A DNA stretch of 64,000 nucleotides, from positions 186,001-250,000 of the forward strand of contig DASWYF010000048.1 in the NCBI GenBank assembly GCA_036405135.1, read 5' to 3'. The notes beneath the pieces were generated by a model. It had not been told where the DNA came from, did not search any database, and was given only the letters and a program-made list of their open reading frames with translations. Shown here piece after piece: positions 34,388 to 41,659 of this stretch. This stretch comes from Verrucomicrobiia bacterium. Lineage in GTDB: Bacteria > Verrucomicrobiota > Verrucomicrobiia > Limisphaerales > JAEYXS01. Within the stretch, counting starts at the first letter, position 1; each line of letters begins with the position of its first letter. The position numbers and the translations under genes were made by a program.

Positions 34388-35320
34388 ATGTTGCCGTCGT
34401 TCTTAACGACATTTTTGTTCGCGATGTCTGCCGTCTCCGGCGCCCGGGCCACCAAGGTCATGGGCGGCACGGAGGCGAATTTTTGGCGTCTTTCGTTGGC
34501 CACATCGTTACTCGCCGTTTTTGCCTTTATCTGGGGTAAAGGCTTTGAAGGCGGCGGGTTTTACATCCTCTTCATCAGCGGTTGCATCGGGTTCGGTTTA
34601 GGAGATCTGGCTTTGTTCCAAGCGTATCCGCGTATCGGCTCGCGCTTGACGATGGTGCTGGTGCAGACGCTCGCAGCCCCCATGGCGGCGATCACCGAAT
34701 GGCTCTGGTTGGACCACGCCATCACGGGGCAGCAGATGATTTGTGGCGCGATCATCCTGACGGGTGTGGCCATCGCGCTCGCACCGCAGGAACATCTGCA
34801 CATCCCCAAAAAGGTGCTGGTGACGGGTGTGATCTTCGGCCTTATCGCCGCGTATGGTCAGGGCTTCGGAGCGGTATTGAGCCGCAAGGCATATGCCGTC
34901 ATCGAGGCGTCTGGCAATCATATCGATGGCATCACCGCCGCGTTTCAACGAATCGTCGGGGGCGTGCTCGTTTCCGGCATTTTCGTATTAGTAGTGAAGC
35001 GCCGTGAAATCATGGCGCAACTGCCCGGAGCCAAGCATCCTGAAGACCTTCCTGCCGTGAATCCTGATCGCTGGCGCAAGGGCTGGTATTGGATGGTGCT
35101 CAACGGACTCGCCGGTCCTACGCTCGGCGTGAGCTGCTATCAATGGGCTTTGCTCAATAACGGCACGGGTGTGGTCATGCCCATCGTGGCTTTAACTCCT
35201 CTGGCGGTGATCCCCTTCGCGTATTTCATCGAGGGCGAACGGCCTTCCAAGCGGTCATTGGTCGGTGGCGTGATCGCCGTGATCGGAGCGGTGGCGCTGA
35301 CGATGGTGACGGTGCGGTAG
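34388..35320 (+). CDS. EamA/DMT-superfamily transporter
   Basis: A 310-residue protein with ten hydrophobic helices arranged as two EamA repeats. The first contains GGTEANFWRLSLATSLL, GLGDLALFQAYPRIGSRLTM and TGVAIAL; the second LAGPTLGVSCYQWALLNNGTGVV, LTPLAVIPFAYFIEGERPSKRS and GAVALTMV, the usual PLAV.PFA...GE pattern. Such proteins export or import small metabolites; the substrate cannot be read from sequence. It stands alone and is followed immediately by an inverted-repeat element at 35329. Confidence 0.9.
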   Translation: MLPSFLTTFLFAMSAVSGARATKVMGGTEANFWRLSLATSLLAVFAFIWGKGFEGGGFYILFISGCIGFGLGDLALFQAYPRIGSRLTMVLVQTLAAPMAAITEWLWLDHAITGQQMICGAIILTGVAIALAPQEHLHIPKKVLVTGVIFGLIAAYGQGFGAVLSRKAYAVIEASGNHIDGITAAFQRIVGGVLVSGIFVLVVKRREIMAQLPGAKHPEDLPAVNPDRWRKGWYWMVLNGLAGPTLGVSCYQWALLNNGTGVVMPIVALTPLAVIPFAYFIEGERPSKRSLVGGVIAVIGAVALTMVTVR

Positions 35321-35328
35321 GGAGTTCT

Positions 35329-35484
35329 TGGACCGCGGCGGCTTGCCCCGATGCAGTGTCGGGTGCCTCAAGCTCCAGCCGCAGTGCTAGAAAACGGCTG
35401 AATCCGCTGCAGAATATTTTGACGCCTTCTTTTGGATCGGGCCCGCTGTGACTGGTTTTTGGGGGAAACACAGTCGCGGTCCAA
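35329..35484. repeat. 156-base element with short terminal inverted repeats
   Basis: TTGGACCGCG at 35329-35338 is the exact inverse of CGCGGTCCAA at 35475-35484. The interior has no gene but contains small palindromes (GCCGCAGTG and CGCTGCAG areas). It begins eight bases after the EamA stop codon. The layout resembles non-autonomous mobile elements, but with shorter ends than the elements at 7543 and 11765. Confidence 0.55.
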
Positions 35485-35507
35485 AAATCCCGGCGAGTCC
35501 GGCAAGT

Positions 35508-36041
35508 TCAGTATTTATCCAATGCAGGATAATAATCACTGAACGCCTCGTCTGCTCCACCCATGGCGACGACTTTTCCAAGATGCGTTGAGACACCCAA
35601 TCCATGCTCCTCATCCCACTTGCAACTGAACTGAAAACCCAACCGGGTTAAGCCGTCTTTTTGGTTGGACATGATATGCACAGTATTGAGCTTGATGAGA
35701 CGCAACAATTCTTCGTGATTGGAAATTTCAGGCATATTTTCCGGTCTTGGGAAATCTCCGTAGCATTCCCTCAAACGCGGATAGTCGGCGAATATAGCCT
35801 GCAAGACCGTTTCGCGAAGTTGCGTTTGATCTCTTAAGAGATGCTGGAAGGTGGCCAGTTGCTCCGCACCGGGTGGAATTGCTTCTTGCTTTGACCTTGA
35901 ATCGACAGACAGGACAAAATCTCCGCCCAACACGATAAAGCGGCGCCACGCAGGCAACGTCACTTCTCCTTCCCAAACATAGCCCGTCCAAACCAGCTCT
36001 GGAAAAGGCGGCAAACTGATTGAAGGACGCTCTTTGTTCAT
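35508..36041 (-). CDS. DUF6985-like protein
   Basis: A 177-residue soluble protein without a signal peptide. The C-terminal part (LTRLGFQFSCKWDEEHGLGVSTH, then VVAMGGADEAF) matches my memory of the DUF6985 pattern, in which a W-D-x-E-H-G-L-G-V core recurs. Function is unknown; similar small proteins often occur beside polymorphic-toxin or immunity genes, though no toxin is adjacent here. It is the last of four small leftward genes (35508-37003), the reading order being 37003, 36592, 36307, 36041. Confidence 0.65.
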   Translation of the reverse strand: MNKERPSISLPPFPELVWTGYVWEGEVTLPAWRRFIVLGGDFVLSVDSRSKQEAIPPGAEQLATFQHLLRDQTQLRETVLQAIFADYPRLRECYGDFPRPENMPEISNHEELLRLIKLNTVHIMSNQKDGLTRLGFQFSCKWDEEHGLGVSTHLGKVVAMGGADEAFSDYYPALDKY

Positions 36042-36073
36042 TAGTAATGATGGGCCGCGATTGGTTCAGGTGT

Positions 36074-36307
36074 TCAATTCCAAGGCCAGAATCTCCGCAC
36101 CAGCCAGAAAAGTACGATGGCTCCTACGCCAAAACCCAAGGACCATCCTCCATGATGATTTAGCTGTGCGATAAGTTCCGCTTTTTCCGGTGGCAACTGG
36201 GAAGCTTTCCACAGGGCGGCACCACCCAATACTATCGCCACTCCCGCGAAGAGGAATAGGATCGCGACGAATTCGGTAGGGGTGGGTGGTTTGATTTTAG
36301 GGCGCAT
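36074..36307 (-). CDS. small two-helix membrane protein
   Basis: A 77-residue protein with a proline-rich charged start (MRPKIKPPTPTEF), a first helix at about residues 13-33 and a second at about 54-71, ending RRFWPWN. Both ends should face the cytoplasm. I recognise no family. It sits between two small soluble-protein genes with gaps of 15 and 32 bases, which supports co-transcription. Confidence 0.65.
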   Translation of the reverse strand: MRPKIKPPTPTEFVAILFLFAGVAIVLGGAALWKASQLPPEKAELIAQLNHHGGWSLGFGVGAIVLFWLVRRFWPWN

Positions 36308-36322
36308 TATGACAGCCAGAGG

Positions 36323-36592
36323 TCAACCAAGTTCTCCGTCCTCGTAATGATAATGCTCCTGCTGTGCGGCGCTGAAGCGGCCGATAAATTCCGAGGTGTG
36401 CTGCTCTTCGCGTTCCGGTTTGAACCAGCCTTTCTCCACCGCCACATCGTAGACACCAACATCCAATGGATACGCCGTCAACGTGCCCGTCAGTTTATGC
36501 TTTCTGATCCACGTTTCCGCCAGCTCCCGTTGTGTGAAAACTCCCGAAGGGAATCGGCTCTTAGCCCCATTAAACACCCATACTTCATTCAT
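36323..36592 (-). CDS. DUF7710-like small protein
   Basis: An 89-residue soluble protein. MNEVWVFNGAKSRFPSGVFT, TLTAYPLDVGVYDVAVEKGWF and the end SAAQQEHYHYEDGE match my memory of the DUF7710 family almost throughout, with the same length. The function is unknown. It lies 12 bases downstream of the 132-residue gene and 15 bases upstream of the two-helix protein. Confidence 0.75.
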   Translation of the reverse strand: MNEVWVFNGAKSRFPSGVFTQRELAETWIRKHKLTGTLTAYPLDVGVYDVAVEKGWFKPEREEQHTSEFIGRFSAAQQEHYHYEDGELG

Positions 36593-36604
36593 GATTTTTA
36601 CAGC

Positions 36605-37003
36605 TCAAAACATCTTCATCTGCCGGTCCGGCCCGTAGCGTTCTTCTTTCAGTTCCTGAGTGCCGCTGGCGATCTTTTTTACGAAGGCATTCCGCTTCTC
36701 TTCAGAGTCCAGTTCAATGGTGAGTTGATGTCCGGCCACATTCATCTCGGTGAAGAAGTGACTTAACGCATCGCGGTCCTTGTCCTTCTCATCGATGACA
36801 AAGATGGTGGGTTCTTCCTTAGTGCGGAAGTGTTCGCAGAGGTTGGCGATGATCTCCTGGCGCTTGGGCAGGGGGAGGTTCGCTGTGTTGTCACAATAGA
36901 GCCGATGGCCGAACTCCATGGTGCGCTCCATCTCGAGACGCACTTCGGCATCAGTATATATCAGTTCATCGCCTCGGCCTTGGATGCGAATGGTATAACG
37001 CAT
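36605..37003 (-). CDS. uncharacterised small protein
   Basis: A 132-residue soluble alpha/beta protein (MRYTIRIQGRGDELIYTDAEV, PTIFVIDEKDKDRD, ending DRQMKMF). I recognise no family. An AGGAG box at 37008-37012 lies close upstream of ATG 37003, and this choice is better than an in-frame ATG at 37066. It is the first gene of the four-gene leftward cluster. The N-terminal strand pattern and the acidic composition resemble small immunity-type proteins, but that is only an impression. Confidence 0.65.
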   Translation of the reverse strand: MRYTIRIQGRGDELIYTDAEVRLEMERTMEFGHRLYCDNTANLPLPKRQEIIANLCEHFRTKEEPTIFVIDEKDKDRDALSHFFTEMNVAGHQLTIELDSEEKRNAFVKKIASGTQELKEERYGPDRQMKMF

Positions 37004-37337
37004 GTGTCTCCTGACCTTTGAACCGGTGTCTGATAGAATGAAGTCAGAATGAGGAGAGACTTTCAAGTTCTCAGTGTTCCATTGCTCCAGCGGGCGATAA
37101 ATATCGCCAAGACACAGCTCTCCAAGGGTTGGTATCTCATCCGTCCTTGGGAGGATTCTGGATCAGGCCGCACAGGGGAAAAGTTGGCTCTTGAGTTCCG
37201 GCGGAAGCGGCGTTTAATGGTGCTTACGGGGTCCCTAAAGCAAGTACAACCACGGCGTGTGAAGATTGGCGGCAACGTCAAGCTGCGCAAATGCTTGCAA
37301 AGTGGTCCCTGAATTGCTACTAACCAGCCTGAGAATT
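37004..37337. other. 334-base divergent intergenic region
   Basis: It lies between the small-protein cluster and the PilC gene and should hold two divergent promoters. A reading frame of 87 codons crosses it on the plus strand, but it lacks a ribosome binding site and any recognisable pattern, so I do not call it. A short stretch near 37060 (TTCAAGTTCTCAGTG) resembles the repeat words at 34145. Confidence 0.4.
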
Positions 37338-38549
37338 ATGCCTTCCTTTACCTACGTTGCGCGTGATGCGAACAGCGGCCGGGAGATACGCAGCAGTCTC
37401 GATGCGTCTTCCGAGCAGGCGGCGATAGCCGCGTTGCTGAACCGTAACATGCTGGTCATCAGCATCACCGAGAAAACCCGGAAAGGCAAAACGGCCGGCG
37501 GCTCCGTAGGTCTTGCGGACGTGGTGATGTTCACCCGCCAGCTCGCCACGATGATTGATGCCGGTCTTGCAATGGTGCAATCCCTCCAGGCACTCGCCGA
37601 GCAGACCTCCAACAAGGTGATGCGTGATATCATCAAAGATGTATGCACCCGGGTGGAAGGCGGCGATAACTTCTCCGAAGCGCTCAAGAAGCATCCCAAG
37701 GCCTTTGACCGCCTGTTCGTCTCCATGGTGGACGCCGGTGAAAAGGGCGGTTTGCTCGCTGAAATTTTGTCCCGTGTGGCGACTTTCTTGGAAAATCGCC
37801 AGCGCATGAACAAGAAGATCAAGTCGGCGATGATGTACCCGACGATCGTGAGTCTGGTGGCCGTGGGCATCACGGTGTTCTTGCTGGTAAAGGTCGTACC
37901 GGTGTTCGGTGAGATCTTCAGCGGCTTCGGCGCGAAACTGCCGGCTCCGACACAATTTGTCATCGATCTGAGCGAGTTCATCCAGCAATGGTTCCTCGTC
38001 ATCGGTCTGGCGGTAGGTGCGATTGTTTATGGCTGGTTCTGGTATATCAAGACCCCGCCGGGTCGTGCTTTCTGGGATCGTACGCGTATCAAGCTGCCGG
38101 TCTTCGGTCACATCGCTCATAAGATCGTTTTGGCCCGTTTCACCCGTACGTTCGCCTCGTTGATCCGTTCCGGTGTGCCGATTTTGGAGGTATTGAACAT
38201 TGTGGCGAACACCGCCGGTCACGTGCAGATGGAAAAAGCCATCCGCACCGCCGCCTCAGACATTGAGCGCGGCGAGGGCATCTCGACTGCTTTGGGCAAG
38301 CATCCCATCTTCCCGACGATGATCATCCGCATGATGACGGCCGGTGAGCAGACCGGCAAGATCGACCAGATGCTTGAGCGTGTGGCCGACTTTTTGGATG
38401 AAGAGATCGAAGTGATTTTGGCCGGCTTGACCTCCCTGATCGAGCCTTTGCTCATCGTGGTGCTGGGGGTGCTGATCGGCGGTCTGGTGATCGCGATGTT
38501 CATGCCCATCTTCAAGATGAGCGACATCATCAATCCTCCAGGCAAGTAA
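37338..38549 (+). CDS. type II secretion/type IV pilus inner-membrane protein (PilC/GspF)
   Basis: A 403-residue PilC/GspF platform protein. Two T2SSF domains are visible. The first contains FTRQLATMIDAGLAMVQSLQAL, and both the first and second have the G-E-x-x-G pattern (SMVDAGEKGGLL and RMMTAGEQTGKI). The N-terminal region (FTYVARDANSGREIRSSLDA) is the usual cytoplasmic lead. Three membrane helices follow. The protein recruits the assembly ATPase under the growing pseudopilus. No other pilus gene (pilB, pilT, pilD, pilin) is nearby. The next gene encodes a sigma-54 activator, which could regulate pilus genes as PilR does (inference). Confidence 0.93.
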   Translation: MPSFTYVARDANSGREIRSSLDASSEQAAIAALLNRNMLVISITEKTRKGKTAGGSVGLADVVMFTRQLATMIDAGLAMVQSLQALAEQTSNKVMRDIIKDVCTRVEGGDNFSEALKKHPKAFDRLFVSMVDAGEKGGLLAEILSRVATFLENRQRMNKKIKSAMMYPTIVSLVAVGITVFLLVKVVPVFGEIFSGFGAKLPAPTQFVIDLSEFIQQWFLVIGLAVGAIVYGWFWYIKTPPGRAFWDRTRIKLPVFGHIAHKIVLARFTRTFASLIRSGVPILEVLNIVANTAGHVQMEKAIRTAASDIERGEGISTALGKHPIFPTMIIRMMTAGEQTGKIDQMLERVADFLDEEIEVILAGLTSLIEPLLIVVLGVLIGGLVIAMFMPIFKMSDIINPPGK

Positions 38550-38627
38550 ACCCGGCTAAAATACGGCAATTTTAATCAAGGGAACGGGCTTGCTGGCCCG
38601 TTCTTCCTTTTTTACCCTGTCTCTTGC

Positions 38628-40124
38628 ATGGCGAAAGTGCTCCTGGTCGACGACGAAATGACGATGGTCCAGATGGTGACGGAAATGCTCCGCGCCGAGG
38701 GCCACGACGTTCACCCCTTCACCAATGGCAACGCTGCCCTCGAGGCGCTTGCCGAGGTGGCCCCTGAGCTCGTCATCACCGACCTCTATCTGGATAACAC
38801 CCGCGCTCACGGTTTGGAGATACTGAAGAAAGCACGTTCTCTAAACCCACCCGCGAGCGTCATCATGATCACCGGCTTCGGCAGCATCGATACGGCTGTG
38901 GAAGCGATGAAGCTGGGGGCTTACGATTATCTTGAGAAGCCCTTCAAGCTGGATGAACTGCGCCTCTGCATCCAACGCGCCCTCTCCTACAATCAGGCGA
39001 TCTCCGAGAACGTCTATCTGCGCAAGCAGCTCAAGAAGAAGTACCAGTTCAACCAGATCATCGGCAATTCGGACAAGATGCAGGGCGTGTTCAAGATGGT
39101 GGAACGCGTGGCCTCTACCGACAGCACGGTGTTGATCTTGGGTGAGAGTGGCACAGGCAAAGAGCTTGTGGCCCGCGCATTGCATTTTAATAGCACGCGC
39201 CAGTTCGCCCCGTTCATCCCGATCAATTGCAGTGCGTTGCCGGAGAACTTGCTCGAGTCCGAACTGTTCGGTCATCGCAAGGGTGCCTTCACCGGAGCTA
39301 TCAATGACAAGGTGGGCCTCTTTATGGAAGCGGATGGCGGCACGATCTTCCTCGATGAGATCGGCTCCATGTCCCCGACATTGCAAAGCCGCCTGCTGCG
39401 GGTGCTTCAAGAAAAAGAAGTGCGTCGTGTAGGCGATAACGCGCCCGTGTATGTGAATGTGCGTGTGGTCGCGGCGACGAATGAGCCTCTCGAAAAAAAG
39501 ATCAAGGACGGCACGTTCCGTGAAGATCTCTATTACCGCCTGAACGTCATCTCCATCCAGTTACCGAGCTTGCGGGAGCGTCAGGATGACATCCCGCTGC
39601 TCGTTGGGCATTTCCTGCGTCAGAAAGTTTCTCCGCGCACGGGCAATGTGCTGCGGCTCACACGCAAGGCGATGTCCGCCCTCATAGCCCATCAATGGCC
39701 GGGCAACGTGCGCGAGTTGGAAAATGCCATCGAACGCGCCTCGGCCCTTTGCGAAGGCGATACGATCGTGCTCGATGATTTGCCGCCGCAACTGCACAAA
39801 CTGGGTGATCCTAACGAACCAGAGGATGTCAGAGATGAAGCGCACCTGGCCAAAGTGAACGTGCCAGAAGGTGGCAACCAGCTTCCGGGCCGTTCCGTCG
39901 GTCCTTCAGGGGGCGCTCTGTCGACGCCTGCGCCGGTTCCTGCGGCGGCGAACATCCCCGGCTCTTTCAATCCTTTGAAAAACTTCCTGCGCGAGCAGGA
40001 AGTGGCCTATCTCCAGCGTGTCCTGGCCTTCACAGGCAACGATAAGGAGAAAGCCGCGGAACTGCTCGGAGTCAGCCTCGCCACGCTCTACCGCAAGCTC
40101 GCGGAAGCGGAAGAAGTCGCTTAA
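38628..40124 (+). CDS. NtrC-family sigma-54 response regulator
   Basis: A 498-residue regulator. The receiver domain (1-120) has Asp9/Asp10, phosphoacceptor Asp52 and Lys104 (YLEKPFK). The AAA+ domain follows with Walker A GESGTGKE at 172-179, the sigma-54 contact loop GAFTGA at 219-224 and Walker B TIFLDEIG near 238. A long Pro/Ala-rich linker (about 385-445) leads to a Fis-type helix-turn-helix ending GVSLATLYRKLAEAEEVA. Phosphorylation should drive hexamer assembly and open-complex formation at sigma-54 promoters. No sensor kinase is adjacent. It starts 78 bases after pilC. Confidence 0.95.
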   Translation: MAKVLLVDDEMTMVQMVTEMLRAEGHDVHPFTNGNAALEALAEVAPELVITDLYLDNTRAHGLEILKKARSLNPPASVIMITGFGSIDTAVEAMKLGAYDYLEKPFKLDELRLCIQRALSYNQAISENVYLRKQLKKKYQFNQIIGNSDKMQGVFKMVERVASTDSTVLILGESGTGKELVARALHFNSTRQFAPFIPINCSALPENLLESELFGHRKGAFTGAINDKVGLFMEADGGTIFLDEIGSMSPTLQSRLLRVLQEKEVRRVGDNAPVYVNVRVVAATNEPLEKKIKDGTFREDLYYRLNVISIQLPSLRERQDDIPLLVGHFLRQKVSPRTGNVLRLTRKAMSALIAHQWPGNVRELENAIERASALCEGDTIVLDDLPPQLHKLGDPNEPEDVRDEAHLAKVNVPEGGNQLPGRSVGPSGGALSTPAPVPAAANIPGSFNPLKNFLREQEVAYLQRVLAFTGNDKEKAAELLGVSLATLYRKLAEAEEVA

Positions 40125-40257
40125 GAGCGTTCCTAGAGCCATTCAGGCGGCTTCGGAACTCATTTGGCCCATTACATTTTCTCCGGTTGTGTTTGCCCTT
40201 CGTCAGGCGTAGAACGGATTCACGGTTGTCGTATCCAACCCAAACCGTCCACGGTCT

Positions 40258-41643
40258 ATGAAAACGCGCACTCGCTTCTATGGTTGTCTTTTGTTGCTGA
40301 TATTCTTGGCGCTGGTTTCTGTACCCGCTGCCCGTGCCACCGGCTCGCCTCTTGCTGGAACGTGGCGGGTCATCCTGTTCAGCACGCCTTCGAGCGTTAC
40401 TATGTTCAAGGACGGCAATGGACGCGTCACCGGTATCAACCAAGGGGCTACGTTTGAATATGGCTCGGGCCGAGTGACGGTTGATTCCAGTGGGAATTTT
40501 ACCGGCACTTTCTCCTCCAATGGCGAAACACCGGAAAACCTGACCGGCACCATGGCCTTTACCAGCCACGGCAAGGTCACCGTCAGCGTCACTGGAGATA
40601 CGGAAGCTCCCATTGCAGCCAGCATCAACGCCTCACTGGATTTCATGATCTCCCACCGCTCCCTAGGCGATGTCCATGATGCCATGTTCTTTTTGAAAGA
40701 ACCCGCCGCTGTGAACGCAAACGATCTCGAAGGCGGCTGGCTCGGTTTCGGTTTTGAGACACCTTCCGAGATCAAATCCCTTCCTTCGAACCAACCTGCC
40801 ACGAGCGTCACCGGACTCGATAAATTTAGCGCCTTTCCTGGAAATCTGACCGTAGGCAGTTCGGGAACTTTCGCTGGTTTTCTAGATGGAGCGTTCACTG
40901 GCAGTTATTCGAGTTATTCCAACGGTGAATTGAGCCTGAACATCAATGCCGATGAGGAAGGGCCTTTCACGGAAACTTTTTCCATCAACGCCAGCAAAAC
41001 CGTCATGATGCAGATCAAACATCACGCGGATAATAAATCCAACGAACTGCTGGTGTTTGTGCGCCAACCCTCCGCCACACCCGATGAAGGCGACATGGTG
41101 GGCCATTGGAAACTGGGTTTTCTGGGCGCTCCCGGCGTGATGACGCCGATAATGAACAGCGGCTTCGTGGTGGATCTGAATGGGAAAAATGAATTCGAGA
41201 TCGCTGCGGAGAAAATGACGTTCGGTCAGGACGGTGCGTTCACCGCCCAATTCGTTGACGGCCCGGAAACTGGCACCATCACTTCGGTCAGCACTGCTGG
41301 CAGCATAGACCTGTTCTTCCTCCAGGAGTTCGAGACGGCCACCGTCCAGTTGAGTTCCTCGTTAGACATTTTTTTCGCCCTCTCCGATGAGTCAACCCAT
41401 CAAGAGATGATCTTCGGTGTGAAGAGCCCGCCTCCGAATGGCACGCCCGAAGAATCCGGACTCATATTCTTTTACGACGGTTCCCAGTTCCAAATTTACT
41501 GGGCCGCCCAAGCCGATCGCTTACTGCAAGAAAGCACCGACCTGGTGACTTGGACCAATGTGCCGGACACTCAGGGCACGGGCACTTATACCCCGGCGAA
41601 CGGCGGCAACAAATACTACCGTATCGCCACTTCGCCGCAATAA
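40258..41643 (+). CDS. secreted protein with three repeated lipocalin-like modules
   Basis: A 461-residue protein with a signal peptide (ending ARATGSP). Three modules of about 125 residues begin in the same way: LAGTWRVILFSTP, LEGGWLGFGFETP and MVGHWKLGFLGAP. Each is a run of beta strands ending in a similar segment (MFFLKEP, LLVFVRQP, MIFGVKSP). The last 60 residues (LLQESTDLVTWTNVP, ending KYYRIATS) match a C-terminal motif frequent in secreted verrucomicrobial proteins. The function is unknown. Its end lies 16 bases from the convergent macroglobulin gene. Confidence 0.75.
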   Translation: MKTRTRFYGCLLLLIFLALVSVPAARATGSPLAGTWRVILFSTPSSVTMFKDGNGRVTGINQGATFEYGSGRVTVDSSGNFTGTFSSNGETPENLTGTMAFTSHGKVTVSVTGDTEAPIAASINASLDFMISHRSLGDVHDAMFFLKEPAAVNANDLEGGWLGFGFETPSEIKSLPSNQPATSVTGLDKFSAFPGNLTVGSSGTFAGFLDGAFTGSYSSYSNGELSLNINADEEGPFTETFSINASKTVMMQIKHHADNKSNELLVFVRQPSATPDEGDMVGHWKLGFLGAPGVMTPIMNSGFVVDLNGKNEFEIAAEKMTFGQDGAFTAQFVDGPETGTITSVSTAGSIDLFFLQEFETATVQLSSSLDIFFALSDESTHQEMIFGVKSPPPNGTPEESGLIFFYDGSQFQIYWAAQADRLLQESTDLVTWTNVPDTQGTGTYTPANGGNKYYRIATSPQ

Positions 41644-41659
41644 GGGCAGAGCGGCAGGA

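Noticed and set aside
37049-37312. Plus-strand frame of 87 codons before pilC
   Set aside because: No ribosome binding site, no family pattern, highly basic shadow-like composition; treated as intergenic.
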